From: Pseudomonas sp. FeN3W
GTDB taxonomy: Bacteria; Pseudomonadota; Gammaproteobacteria; Pseudomonadales; Pseudomonadaceae
NCBI GenBank assembly: GCA_030263805.2
Contig: CP136010.1
Span: 1,069,001-1,133,000, forward strand
Direction: 5' to 3'
DNA length: 64,000 nucleotides
Below, piece after piece: positions 54,339-63,976 of this stretch; position 1 is the first letter of the stretch, and every line of letters begins with the position of its first letter. A model generated the notes under the pieces. The model saw nothing but the letters and a program-made list of their open reading frames with translations. It searched no databases and had not been told where the DNA came from. The translations under genes and the position numbers were made by a program.

Positions 54339-55397
54339 TCAGGCATCAGAAGCCGGATTCTGACCCTGAGTCACGGTAGCCAGGCTTTTCTCCAGCTGTT
54401 GCAGCCGGCGAGCCATGTCATCCAACTGACGAATACGCGCCGCACTCTTTCTCCAATCGGCAGCATTCTGCATCGCCGTGCCCGAGGAGTAGCTTCCGGG
54501 TTCCGTGATCGAGCGCGTGACCATCGTCATACCCGTCACGAACACGTTGTCGCACACTTCGATGTGCCCAACCATGCCGACGCCACCGGCGATCATGCAA
54601 TTGCGTCCGATCTTGGTGCTACCGGAGATGCCGGCACAGCCAGCCATCGCCGTGTTGTCACCGATCTGCACGTTGTGCGCGATCATGATCTGATTATCTA
54701 GCTTCACGCCGTTGCCAATCAGCGTATCGGAAAGGGCGCCGCGGTCGATGGTGGTATTCGAGCCAATCTCCACATCATCCCCGATACGCACACCGCCGAT
54801 TTGAGCGATCTTCTGCCAGGCACCTTTTTCCTTGGCGAAGCCGAACCCCTCACCACCGATCACGGCACCGGACTGGATCACCACGCGCTTACCGATCTGC
54901 ACGTCGTGATAAAGCGTGACTCGCGGCGCGAGTCGCCCGCCAGTGCCGATTCGACTACGGGCGCCGACGAATGACTGCGCACCGATCACCACATCCGCCT
55001 CGATGGTTGCGCCGGACTCGATCACCACATAGGGACCAATGCTGGCCGACGAATCTACATAAGCATCGGCAGCGACCACCGCCGTCGGGTGAATGCCGCT
55101 ATTCGCTACCGGTCGAGTCTCGAACAGGTGCGACGCGCGCGCATAAGCCAGATAAGGGTCGCTAACGACAATTGCCGCGCCTTCGTAGCCTTCAGCATCA
55201 GCGGGAGCCAACAACACCGCGGCGGCCTGGGTGGTCGACAGGTACTTGCGATACTGAGCATTGGCAAGGAAGGTCAAATGCGCCGGGCCCGCCTCCTGCA
55301 GGGTAGCGAGCCCGCTAATCGTCTGGTCAGCATCGCCGCGCAGGGTGCCACCCAGTTCCTCGGCCAGCTGGCCGAGTGTATAGACTGCGCCTGCCAT
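54339..55397 (-). CDS. lpxD: UDP-3-O-acylglucosamine N-acyltransferase
   Basis: Third lipid A step. 352 residues: N-terminal uridine-binding domain (YTLGQLAEELGGTLRGDAD, about 1-100), a long hexapeptide-repeat helix (about 105-290, with the catalytic His in QIMIAHNVQIGDNTAMAG), and a C-terminal coiled-coil extension ending LEKSLATVTQGQ. Confidence 0.96.
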   Translation of the reverse strand: MAGAVYTLGQLAEELGGTLRGDADQTISGLATLQEAGPAHLTFLANAQYRKYLSTTQAAAVLLAPADAEGYEGAAIVVSDPYLAYARASHLFETRPVANSGIHPTAVVAADAYVDSSASIGPYVVIESGATIEADVVIGAQSFVGARSRIGTGGRLAPRVTLYHDVQIGKRVVIQSGAVIGGEGFGFAKEKGAWQKIAQIGGVRIGDDVEIGSNTTIDRGALSDTLIGNGVKLDNQIMIAHNVQIGDNTAMAGCAGISGSTKIGRNCMIAGGVGMVGHIEVCDNVFVTGMTMVTRSITEPGSYSSGTAMQNAADWRKSAARIRQLDDMARRLQQLEKSLATVTQGQNPASDA

Positions 55398-55398
55398 A

Positions 55399-55902
55399 TC
55401 AGCGCAGCTGATTCATGCGCTCGATGACCTGGCGGGTGATATCGAACTGCGGTTTGACATCCACCACGGCACCACGCTCGAACACTAGGTCGTAGTTGCC
55501 CTTCTTGATGACTTCTTCGACAGCCTGATCAAGCTTCGGCTTGAGCTGCTTGAGCATGTCCCGATCCGCCACAGCCTTTGCCTCGTTCAATTCCTTGGAC
55601 TGGAACTGGAAGTCACGGGCCTTTTGCTTGAATTCGAGCTCCAGACGTTCACGCTCGGCCTGCTGCATCTTGTCGCCGTCCTTGACCAGGCGATCCTGAA
55701 TACGCTTGGCGTCGCTTTCGAGTGTTTTCAGCTTGCTCAGTTGGGGGCCGAACTTCTTCTCCGCGTCGACCGCGTAACGTTTGGCCGCATCCGACTCAAG
55801 CAGCGCCATCTGATAGTTCATGACGGCGATCTTCATTTCGGCAAATGCTGGGGTCGCTACCAGCGCGGCAACGACGAGAAACAGTTGAGTCAACTTACGC
55901 AC
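55399..55902 (-). CDS. ompH: Periplasmic chaperone OmpH/Skp
   Basis: Carries outer-membrane proteins through the periplasm to BamA. 167 residues with a signal peptide (VRKLTQLFLVVAALVATPAFA) and a long coiled coil (about 45-110) typical of Skp arms. Start is a GTG at 55902 in line with relatives; an upstream ATG at 55941 would add 13 unlikely residues. One base before lpxD, 48 bases after bamA. Confidence 0.93.
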   Translation of the reverse strand: MRKLTQLFLVVAALVATPAFAEMKIAVMNYQMALLESDAAKRYAVDAEKKFGPQLSKLKTLESDAKRIQDRLVKDGDKMQQAERERLELEFKQKARDFQFQSKELNEAKAVADRDMLKQLKPKLDQAVEEVIKKGNYDLVFERGAVVDVKPQFDITRQVIERMNQLR

Positions 55903-55950
55903 GGTAAACACCACTCCTGAAAGAAAGCACTGAGGCATCACGCCGCAATG

Positions 55951-58302
55951 TTAGAACGTTTGTCCCAGCGAGAACTGGAATACCTGAGTATCGGCTTCGT
56001 CCGGCTTGACCACCGGCATTGCCAGACTGAAGCTCAGCGGGCCCATTGCGGTAATCCAGGTCAGACCGACACCCACCGAGCTGGCCATATCGCCGAAGTC
56101 GATATCGCTGCAATTACTCGACTCTGTTGGGCAATTGGTGTTGTACACATTACCTACGTCCCAGAACACCGAGGTACGCAGCGAGCGCTGATCCTTAACG
56201 AACGGCATGGGGAACAGCACTTCCAACCCCCCCTGGATGAGTACGTTACCACCGAACGGCAGAGGATCCTGATCCGGGTCGGCGATGGTGCCTGGGCGCG
56301 ACCCGTCACTCGGCGTGCTACGAGGGCCGAGGCTGCTATCCTCGAAGCCGCGTACCGAATTGAAGCCGCCGGCATAGTAATGCTCGTAGAACGGCAGGCT
56401 CGAGGTCGAGCCATAGGCGTCCCCGTAACCCAGGCGCGTATGCATGCGCAGGGTGTAATCCTTGCTCATCGGTACGAACAGCTGGCCGTTGTAGTCGAGT
56501 TTATAGAAAGACAGGTCGCTACCCGGAATAGTACTTTCGAATACCAGGCTCTGCGAATGGCCGCGAGTTGCGAGCACGCCGCGATTGAGGGTCGACTCGG
56601 ACCAACCTGCAGATGCCTTGAAGTTGAGGAAGCTGTCGCCCTCCTCCTCCATGAAGTCGAAGATCTCGTCCACGGTATAACGGCCAGTATCAAGATCATC
56701 CTGCTGCACAGTCAGGCCGAATGACAGTCGAGACGTCTCGCTGATCGGGTAGCCGATGTTGATGCCGCCACCAAGGCTATCCACCGAATAACTGGAAACG
56801 TCGTAATCGAGCTCGTCGTAATCGGTGGTGCGATAGAAGGCGTTATACCCCAGGCTGACACCGTCTTCGGTCCAGTAGGGGTCGACGAAACCGAAGTTGT
56901 AACGCGTCTGGTATTCGCTGCGAGTCAAGCCCAGGGAGACCCGGTTCCCGGTACCGAGGAAGTTGTTCTGGCTGATGGAGCCACCCAGAATCAGGCCTGC
57001 GTTTTGCGCAAAACCGATGCTGGCCATGATCGAACCGGACGGTTGCTCCTCGACGCTGTAGTTGACGTCGATCTGGTCGTCCGTACCTGGCACCTGCGGC
57101 GTTTCTACGTTCACTTCCTTGAAGAAGCCCAGGCGCTCGAGACGAGTCTTGGATTGGTCGATCAAATAGGTCGACGCCCAACCACCTTCCATCTGGCGCA
57201 TTTCGCGACGCAGCACTTCATCTTCGGTCTTGGTATTCCCGCGGAAATTGACGCGATTGACGTACGCACGCTTACCCGGATCGACGACGAACGTGATCGA
57301 CACCGTATTGTCTTCGTCGTGAGCTTCAGGAACACCGTTGACGTTGGCAAAGGTATAGCCTTCGTTACCCAAGCGCCGTGTAATCAGCTCGGAGGTGGTG
57401 GTCATCACCTTGCGCGAGAACACCTGACCTTCTTTTGCCAGCAACAGCGCCTCGATCTCTTCCTGCGGAACCTTGAGATCACCGCTCAGCTTGACATCGC
57501 GCACGGTATAGCGCTCGCCTTCGTCGATGTTCACGGTGACATAGACGTGCTTCTTGTCTGGCGTTATGGATACCTGGGTCGAGGTGATATCCATGTTGAT
57601 GTAACCGCGATCCAGGTAATACGAGCGCAGGCGTTCCAGGTCACCGGAGAGCTTTTCACGCGCGTACTTGTCGTCGTTGCGGAAGAACGACAGCCAGTTT
57701 GTGGTCTTCAGCTCGAACAGATCCACCAGATCTTCGTCCGCGAAGACAGAATTGCCCACGATATTGACGTGCTTGATCGCCGCCACCGAGCCTTCGTTGA
57801 TCTTGATCTTCAACGCCACCCGATTACGCGGCTGCGAAATGACCTCGGTTTCGATGGTCGCCGAATAGCGCCCCTGGGCAACGTACTGGCGCTGCAGTTC
57901 ATTACGTACACCCTCGAGCGTGGCCTGCTGAAAGATTTCCCCTTCGGCCAGACCGGACTGCTGCAAACCTGACAGCAGATCTTCGGTCTTGATCGCCTTG
58001 TTGCCTTCGATCTCGATGCCGGAAATAGATGGTCGCTCGACTACGCTGATGACCAGCACATCGCCATCCCGCCCCAGCTGAATATCCTGAAAGAAACCGG
58101 TTCGGAAGAGCGCACGAGTGGCATCGACGAGGCGATTGTCATCGGCGGGCTCACCCACGTTCAAAGGCAGAGCGCCGAATACGCTGCCGGCGGAAACCCG
58201 CTGCAGGCCATTGACCCGGATATCGGAAATAGTGAAGGACTCAGCGTGAACTTCGGCGATCATCAATGCGGAGATAACCGCAGGTAGCAGCAGACGTTTC
58301 AT
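55951..58302 (-). CDS. bamA: Outer-membrane assembly factor BamA
   Basis: Core of the BAM complex that inserts outer-membrane proteins. 783 residues: signal peptide (to about 20), five POTRA domains (about 21-425, such as IEGNKAIKTEDLLSGL), and a 16-strand barrel. The conserved VRGF in loop 6 is within FNSVRGFEDSSLGPR and the C-terminus is FQFSLGQTF. Between ompH and rseP as expected. Confidence 0.97.
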   Translation of the reverse strand: MKRLLLPAVISALMIAEVHAESFTISDIRVNGLQRVSAGSVFGALPLNVGEPADDNRLVDATRALFRTGFFQDIQLGRDGDVLVISVVERPSISGIEIEGNKAIKTEDLLSGLQQSGLAEGEIFQQATLEGVRNELQRQYVAQGRYSATIETEVISQPRNRVALKIKINEGSVAAIKHVNIVGNSVFADEDLVDLFELKTTNWLSFFRNDDKYAREKLSGDLERLRSYYLDRGYINMDITSTQVSITPDKKHVYVTVNIDEGERYTVRDVKLSGDLKVPQEEIEALLLAKEGQVFSRKVMTTTSELITRRLGNEGYTFANVNGVPEAHDEDNTVSITFVVDPGKRAYVNRVNFRGNTKTEDEVLRREMRQMEGGWASTYLIDQSKTRLERLGFFKEVNVETPQVPGTDDQIDVNYSVEEQPSGSIMASIGFAQNAGLILGGSISQNNFLGTGNRVSLGLTRSEYQTRYNFGFVDPYWTEDGVSLGYNAFYRTTDYDELDYDVSSYSVDSLGGGINIGYPISETSRLSFGLTVQQDDLDTGRYTVDEIFDFMEEEGDSFLNFKASAGWSESTLNRGVLATRGHSQSLVFESTIPGSDLSFYKLDYNGQLFVPMSKDYTLRMHTRLGYGDAYGSTSSLPFYEHYYAGGFNSVRGFEDSSLGPRSTPSDGSRPGTIADPDQDPLPFGGNVLIQGGLEVLFPMPFVKDQRSLRTSVFWDVGNVYNTNCPTESSNCSDIDFGDMASSVGVGLTWITAMGPLSFSLAMPVVKPDEADTQVFQFSLGQTF

Positions 58303-58371
58303 GAAGTCCTTTCTTATTCAAACCTGATAAATGAACCGGCGATTCGGCATGGCGACACTACGGATTCGGCA

Positions 58372-59724
58372 TTACAGACGGCCAAGGTCATTGACCAGTG
58401 CAAGCAGCATCACCCCAACCACCAGGCTGATGCCGATCTGTACTCCCCATCCCTGTACCCGCTCCGACAGAGGACGTCCGCGGACCCACTCGACGACATA
58501 GAAGAGCAGATGGCCGCCATCGAGCACCGGGATAGGCAATAGATTGAGAACCCCCAGACTAATGCTCAGATAGGCGAGGAAATTGAGGAAATCCCCCAGG
58601 CCCGACTGGGCAGAAGCGCCCGCCACTTTAGCAATGGTTATCGGACCGCTCAAGTTTTTTACCGAGAGCTCCCCGAAGAGCATTTTCTTCAGCGAATCGA
58701 GGGTCAGCAGGCTCATGGTCCAGGTGCGCCTTACGCCTTCGACCACCGCTTCAAGAGGACCGAAGCTGACTTCGCGCAGCATTTCCGCTGGCCACTCACC
58801 ACCTTCGACACCCGCCCCCAGATAACCGCGGCGCGCATCGCCTTCGCCACGCGCGGCCAGCGTCAACGACACATCGAGTCGCTCACCGGCGCGCTCCACC
58901 TGCAGCGATACCGGCTCACCGGGCAGTACCTTGACTGCGTCGATCACCTGCTGCCAATCGTCCAGTGGCTGCTGATCCATACTCAACAGGCGGTCGCCGA
59001 GACGAATACCTGCGGCCTGCGCCGGGCCTTCAGGATCCAACTGAGCGACCACTGGGACAATCTGAGGGCGCCAGGGTCTGATTCCGAGCGAGGTGATCGG
59101 GTCCGGCTCCTCCACGCCTTTCAGCCAATTTTGCAACGGGATCTGCAGGTGCTGCTCGCCAGAACCGCCAAGCTCTCGCACCGTCATATCGAGCTGACCG
59201 CTCTCGCCCAGGCGCCGTACCAACTGTAAATTGACCTCGGACCAGCCACTGACTGGCTTGCCATTGACCGCAACGATCTCCTGATCGACCGCCATCCCCG
59301 CCTGAGCAGCGAGACTGCCTGGCGCGACAGCACCGACAACAGGCCGCACCTGTTCGCTGCCAAGCATCGCCAGCAGCCAGAAGAACACCATAGCTAACAG
59401 GAAATTGGCCAACGGCCCGGCGGATACGATAGCGAAGCGCTGGCGGACGCTCTTGCGATTGAATGCACTGTCGAGCAAAGCGGGAGGCACGTCGCCCTCA
59501 CGTTCGTCGAGCATCTTGACGTAACCGCCAAGCGGTATCGCAGCGATGACGAACTCGGTGCCCTGCCGGTCATGCCAGCGAAGCAGCGGACTACCGAAGC
59601 CAACGGAGAATCGCAGCACCTTCACGCCACAGCGGCGGGCAACCCAGAAATGACCGAATTCGTGAAAGGTCACCAACACCCCGAGCGCAACGAGGGTGCC
59701 GATGATCATGTAGAGCGCGCCCAT
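58372..59724 (-). CDS. rseP: Site-2 regulated intramembrane protease RseP (MucP)
   Basis: Cuts the anti-sigma factor (MucA/RseA type) inside the membrane in the envelope stress response. 450 residues with the zinc motif HEFGH at residues 21-25, two PDZ domains (about 115-300) and the second zinc-site motif NLLPIPVLDGGHL near the end. ATG at 59724 follows GGAGG. The frame open to 59763 reads into the mobile-element remnant and is rejected. Confidence 0.96.
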   Translation of the reverse strand: MGALYMIIGTLVALGVLVTFHEFGHFWVARRCGVKVLRFSVGFGSPLLRWHDRQGTEFVIAAIPLGGYVKMLDEREGDVPPALLDSAFNRKSVRQRFAIVSAGPLANFLLAMVFFWLLAMLGSEQVRPVVGAVAPGSLAAQAGMAVDQEIVAVNGKPVSGWSEVNLQLVRRLGESGQLDMTVRELGGSGEQHLQIPLQNWLKGVEEPDPITSLGIRPWRPQIVPVVAQLDPEGPAQAAGIRLGDRLLSMDQQPLDDWQQVIDAVKVLPGEPVSLQVERAGERLDVSLTLAARGEGDARRGYLGAGVEGGEWPAEMLREVSFGPLEAVVEGVRRTWTMSLLTLDSLKKMLFGELSVKNLSGPITIAKVAGASAQSGLGDFLNFLAYLSISLGVLNLLPIPVLDGGHLLFYVVEWVRGRPLSERVQGWGVQIGISLVVGVMLLALVNDLGRL

Positions 59725-59739
59725 ATTTCCTCCGGGAGT

Positions 59740-59783
59740 GGGTCTGTTGACGTTTCGCTGCAAGCCGCGAGGCCGGCAGACCC
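59740..59783. mobile_element. 44-bp remnant related to the MITE-like element
   Basis: Bounded by GGGTCTG (59740-59746) and CAGACCC (59777-59783). Its left 30 bases match the complement of the right end of the 8979-9250 element at about 25 of 30 positions (shared GGGTCTGTTG, CGTTTC and AGCCGCG). It lies in the 58-base gap between rseP and dxr, and its terminal TAG forms the dxr stop codon. It looks like an internally deleted or minimal copy. Confidence 0.65.
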
Positions 59784-60973
59784 TATCGCCCGCGGCAGCT
59801 CAACCAATTTTCGGCAGTTTCCCGAGCCTGGTTGTCAGCCGCCAATACATCTTCAAGGCAGACAGTCGGAACCGACGCCTCACGATTCAATACGTCGTCG
59901 ATGATACTCGCGATCTCGGTAAAGCGGATGCGTCGATTAAGAAAGGCGTCAACCGCCACTTCGTTCGCGGCATTGAGCATCGCCGGCGCCGTACCACCGG
60001 TCTCCGCGGCCAGGCGAGCAAGCCGCAGACAAGGAAAGCGCAGGTCGTCCGGTGCGTGGAAATCCAATCGCCCAATCTGCAACAGATCCAGCGCTGGAAC
60101 GCCGGAATCGATTCGCTCCGGCCAAGCCAAGGCATGCGCAATCGGCGTGCGCATATCAGGATTGCCTAGCTGCGCAAGCACCGAGCCATCCACGTAGTCC
60201 ACCATCGAGTGGATAACGCTTTGTGGGTGAATCACCACCTCGACCTGATCTGGTCGTGCATTGAACAGCCAACAGGCCTCGATGAGTTCGAGGCCCTTGT
60301 TCATCATGCTGGCCGAATCCACGGAAATCTTGCGCCCCATCGACCAGTTGGGATGAGCGCAGGCCTGTTCCGGCGAAACATCCGCCAGAAGCGGCGGCGC
60401 GATATCTCGAAACGGCCCGCCGGAAGCGGTAAGCAATATCCGCCGCACGCCGACAGCACCAAGCCCCTGGGCATAATCGGCTGGCAAGCATTGGAAAATC
60501 GCGTTGTGCTCGCTATCGATCGGCAGCAACACCGCATCGTTATCGCGCAGCGCCTGCATGAACAGGGCGCCGGACATTACCAGCGCCTCCTTGTTCGCCA
60601 GCAACACTCGCTTGCCTGCCTGTACGGCGGCGAGAGTCGGCTTCAGCCCAGCGGCACCGACGATTGCAGCCATCACGACATCGACCTCGGGATGCCCCGC
60701 CACTTCGCTCAGACCGCCCTCACCGCTCAGCACTCGGGTGGTAATGCCATCGGACTGCAACTGGGCCTGAAACAGACCGGCTTGCGCTTCATCACCGACC
60801 ACGGCGTAGCTCGGACGATGCTTGAGACAGAGCGAACGCAGTTCGTCAAGCCGGCTGAAGCCGGTCAGCGCAAATACGTTATAGCGATCCGGATGACGAG
60901 CGATGACGTCCAATGTGCTAAGCCCGATCGAGCCGGTCGCCCCCAGCACGGTGATCTGTAGAGGTCGCGTCAC
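59783..60973 (-). CDS. dxr: 1-deoxy-D-xylulose 5-phosphate reductoisomerase
   Basis: Second step of the MEP pathway. 396 residues with the NADPH site VLGATGSIGLSTLDVI at the N-terminus, LLANKEALVMSGALF, and the metal/substrate segment IDSEHNAIFQCL. Start is the GTG at 60973, overlapping the cdsA stop by 4 bases. The stop TAG coincides with the end of the MITE-like remnant, so the last residues may have changed. Confidence 0.95.
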   Translation of the reverse strand: MTRPLQITVLGATGSIGLSTLDVIARHPDRYNVFALTGFSRLDELRSLCLKHRPSYAVVGDEAQAGLFQAQLQSDGITTRVLSGEGGLSEVAGHPEVDVVMAAIVGAAGLKPTLAAVQAGKRVLLANKEALVMSGALFMQALRDNDAVLLPIDSEHNAIFQCLPADYAQGLGAVGVRRILLTASGGPFRDIAPPLLADVSPEQACAHPNWSMGRKISVDSASMMNKGLELIEACWLFNARPDQVEVVIHPQSVIHSMVDYVDGSVLAQLGNPDMRTPIAHALAWPERIDSGVPALDLLQIGRLDFHAPDDLRFPCLRLARLAAETGGTAPAMLNAANEVAVDAFLNRRIRFTEIASIIDDVLNREASVPTVCLEDVLAADNQARETAENWLSCRGR

Positions 60974-61785
60974 AGCACGCCCCAGCCAGCAAGCCACAAA
61001 AGCACCGTGAAGATCGGAATGGCTGCGGTAAGACTGTCTATGCGATCCATGACACCGCCGTGCCCGGGCAGCAGCTGACTGCTGTCCTTGATGCCCGAGC
61101 TACGCTTGAACATGCTCTCGGTGAGATCGCCGATCACCGAGATCAACACCACCACCGCCGCACCCAACAGCGCAAGCACCAACTCCCGCACCGACCAGCC
61201 GCGGTAGATGCCGACCGCCAGCGTGATCAGCAGACTGGTCAACAGCCCCCCTATCAGCCCCTCCCAGCTCTTGCCAGGACTGACCTGCGGTGCAAGCTTG
61301 CGCTTGCCGAACGTCTTGCCGGAGAAATACGCACCGATATCCGCAGCCCAGACCAGAACCATCGCGGCAAGGATCAACCAGTTACCCAGCGGCCACTGCT
61401 TGAGCACGACCAATGCCTGCCACGACGGCAGCAGGATCGCCAGACCGATCACCAGGCTGCCAGCGGAACCGCCCCAGAGACGACTGCTCTGCGGATAGGT
61501 CAACACCAGATAGGTCGCCGCCAGCCACCAGAGCACGGCAAGCGCCAATAACCAGGGGGCCAGCGCCGGAAGCTGATACAGCACGGCAAGCAACACCACG
61601 ACCAGCGCCGCATAAGCGATTCTCACCGGCTGGCCGGCGAATCCAGCCAACCGGGCCCACTCCCAGGCACCGAGCGCAACGACCAGCCCAATGAAGATGG
61701 CGAAAGCGAGCCCATGAAGGAGGAAAAACCCAATGATCGCGACGGGCAGAAGAATGGCGGCGGTGATGATGCGCTGCTTCAGCAT
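60970..61785 (-). CDS. cdsA: Phosphatidate cytidylyltransferase
   Basis: Makes CDP-diacylglycerol for phospholipid synthesis. 271-residue inner-membrane protein with about seven to eight helices. The C-terminal signature is visible in SSGIKDSSQLLPGHGGVMDR, after SPGKSWEGLIGG. Overlaps uppS by 7 bases and dxr by 4. Confidence 0.96.
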   Translation of the reverse strand: MLKQRIITAAILLPVAIIGFFLLHGLAFAIFIGLVVALGAWEWARLAGFAGQPVRIAYAALVVVLLAVLYQLPALAPWLLALAVLWWLAATYLVLTYPQSSRLWGGSAGSLVIGLAILLPSWQALVVLKQWPLGNWLILAAMVLVWAADIGAYFSGKTFGKRKLAPQVSPGKSWEGLIGGLLTSLLITLAVGIYRGWSVRELVLALLGAAVVVLISVIGDLTESMFKRSSGIKDSSQLLPGHGGVMDRIDSLTAAIPIFTVLLWLAGWGVL

Positions 61786-62540
61786 TCGGCCTTGACCTCG
61801 CTTTGGACCTGTTCACCCGTTTTGCCGAATCGCCGTTGTCGAGTGGCGAAATCGGCGAGCGCCTTGCGCATGGCAACGTGCTTGAAGTCGGGCCAATAAA
61901 GGTCGGAAAAATACAGTTCCGCATAGGCAAGCTGCCAAAGCAGGAAATTGCTGATGCGCCGCTCGCCGCCGGTGCGAATGCACAGGTCGGGCAACGGCAT
62001 GTCACCAGTCGCCAGATAGCTCTGAAACAGAGCGGGCGTAATTTCCGCCGGATTCAGACGCCCGGACTGCGCTTCGGCAGCCAAGTGCTGAGCCGCCTGA
62101 AGAATGTCCCATTGCCCGCCGTAATTGGCGGCAACCTGGAGCACGAAACGATGATTGGCGGAGGTCATCTCTTCCACCTCCAGCATCGCGGCCTGCAATT
62201 CGGGATGGAAACGCGTGCGATCTCCGATGATGCGCAGGCGAATGCCATTCTCATCGAGCTTGCGTGCCTCACGCCGCAGCGCCGAGAGGAACAGCTCCAT
62301 CAGCGCACCGACTTCATCCGCCGGGCGCTGCCAGTTCTCGCTGGAGAAAGCAAACAGTGTAAGCACCTCGACGCCGGAATCAGCGCAGACCTCAATCACG
62401 GCGCGAACCGCATCGACACCGGCTTTGTGCCCGGCCACACCGGGCAGCAAACGCCGCTTCGCCCAGCGGTTGTTGCCATCCATGATGATCGCCACGTGAC
62501 GGGGTACGTTCCGCCCGGCGATCTGCCTGACCTTTTCCAT
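61779..62540 (-). CDS. uppS: Undecaprenyl diphosphate synthase
   Basis: Builds the C55 lipid carrier for peptidoglycan and O-antigen. 253 residues with the cis-prenyltransferase start HVAIIMDGNNRWAKRRLLPG (catalytic Asp in MDGN), the LTLFAFSSENWQRP region and the C-terminal RTGGERRISNFLLWQLAYAE. ATG at 62540 (MEKVRQIAG) is preferred over the frame open to 62597. Confidence 0.96.
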   Translation of the reverse strand: MEKVRQIAGRNVPRHVAIIMDGNNRWAKRRLLPGVAGHKAGVDAVRAVIEVCADSGVEVLTLFAFSSENWQRPADEVGALMELFLSALRREARKLDENGIRLRIIGDRTRFHPELQAAMLEVEEMTSANHRFVLQVAANYGGQWDILQAAQHLAAEAQSGRLNPAEITPALFQSYLATGDMPLPDLCIRTGGERRISNFLLWQLAYAELYFSDLYWPDFKHVAMRKALADFATRQRRFGKTGEQVQSEVKAEC

Positions 62541-62678
62541 GAACAACTCTACTTGCGCTAAAACACGCTGCGAACCAAAAGAAAAAGCTGCAAGCAACAG
62601 CTCGGTGGCATCAGCGCCGCCGCAGCACGAACCGGCTTCTGCGATTCAGGGCACGGCGGCAGCGATTCGATGCCGGCC

Positions 62679-63236
62679 TTATACGGCCATCAGGTCGCCT
62701 TCTTTGGCTTCGAGAGCCTTGTCGATCTCGGCAACGTACTTGTCGGTTAGCTTCTGGACGTCATCCTGGCCACGACGTTCCTCGTCCTCGCTGATTTCCT
62801 TTTCCTTGACCAGGTCCTTCAGCTGTGCAATCGCATCACGGCGGATATTGCGCACTGCGACTCGGGCGTTCTCGGCCTCTGCACGCGCCTGCTTGGTGTA
62901 GCCCTTGCGGGTTTCCTCGGTCAGCGCCGGCATCGGCACGCGGATCGTGGTGCCAGCGGTAGCCGGATTCAGGCCCAGGTCCGAGGTCATGATCGCCTTC
63001 TCTACCGCCTGGATCATGCTCTTGTCGAACACTGTCAGCGCCAGGGTGCGGGAGTCTTCGGCGATCACGTTGGCAACCTGACGCAGCGGCGTGTCGGCAC
63101 CGTAGTAGGACACCATCACGCTGTCGAGGATGCTGGGGTGGGCGCGGCCAGTACGAATCTTGGCAAAAGCGTGATCCAGCGATTCCAGGGATTTCTTCAT
63201 GCGCTCCTGCGCGTCCTGCTTGATCTCGTTGATCAT
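62679..63236 (-). CDS. frr: Ribosome recycling factor
   Basis: Splits post-termination ribosomes together with EF-G. 185 residues, standard length, with RTGRAHPSILDSVMVSYYG and the conserved PMPALTEETRKGYTKQARAE. Overlaps pyrH by 4 bases. Confidence 0.97.
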   Translation of the reverse strand: MINEIKQDAQERMKKSLESLDHAFAKIRTGRAHPSILDSVMVSYYGADTPLRQVANVIAEDSRTLALTVFDKSMIQAVEKAIMTSDLGLNPATAGTTIRVPMPALTEETRKGYTKQARAEAENARVAVRNIRRDAIAQLKDLVKEKEISEDEERRGQDDVQKLTDKYVAEIDKALEAKEGDLMAV

Positions 63237-63976
63237 TCGTTCGATTCCTCGATCAGAGTTCCTTCAGCGCCACCTAGCACGATGTTGAGCAGGGCGCCGG
63301 GCTTGTTCATATTGAAGACCCGCAGCGGCATGTTGTGATCGCGGCACAGGCAGATGGCTGTCAGGTCCATCACGCCGAGCTTGCGGTCCAACACTTCGTC
63401 GTACGTGAGTTCGGCAAATTTCTCCGCATTCGGATCCTTGAATGGATCTGCGGTGTAGACGCCATCGACCTTGGTGGCCTTGAGCACGACATCCGCCTGG
63501 ATCTCGATAGCGCGCAAACAGGCGGCCGAGTCGGTGGTGAAGAATGGGTTGCCGGTACCGGCGGAGAAGATGACCACCTCACCGGTCTTCAAATGACGCA
63601 TCGCCTTGCGACGGTCATAGTGATCGGTCACGCCGACCATGGAAATGGCCGACACGACCAGCGCCGGAATGTTCGAACGCTCGAGCGCGTCGCGCATGGC
63701 CAGCGCATTCATCACCGTGGCCAGCATGCCCATGTGGTCGCCGGTGACCCGATCCATTCCGGCTGCGGAAAGCGCCGCGCCGCGGAACAGGTTGCCGCCA
63801 CCGATGACCAATCCCACTTCGACGCCGATGCCTACCAGCTGGCCGACTTCCAGAGCCATACGGTCAAGGACCTTGGGATCTATGCCGAAGTCTTCGGAGC
63901 CCATCAGGGCCTCGCCGCTCAATTTGAGCAGAATGCGTTTATAGCGAGGATTGCGTGCACTCATCTGCTGAGCCAT
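63233..63976 (-). CDS. pyrH: UMP kinase
   Basis: Phosphorylates UMP to UDP. 247 residues of the amino-acid-kinase fold: ILLKLSGEALMG at the N-terminus, VIGGGNLFRG, and VVIFSAGTGNPFFTTDSAACLRA. The remaining 24 bases of the window upstream of the ATG hold its ribosome-binding site (CAGGAG) and nothing else visible; tsf is expected just beyond. Confidence 0.97.
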   Translation of the reverse strand: MAQQMSARNPRYKRILLKLSGEALMGSEDFGIDPKVLDRMALEVGQLVGIGVEVGLVIGGGNLFRGAALSAAGMDRVTGDHMGMLATVMNALAMRDALERSNIPALVVSAISMVGVTDHYDRRKAMRHLKTGEVVIFSAGTGNPFFTTDSAACLRAIEIQADVVLKATKVDGVYTADPFKDPNAEKFAELTYDEVLDRKLGVMDLTAICLCRDHNMPLRVFNMNKPGALLNIVLGGAEGTLIEESNE

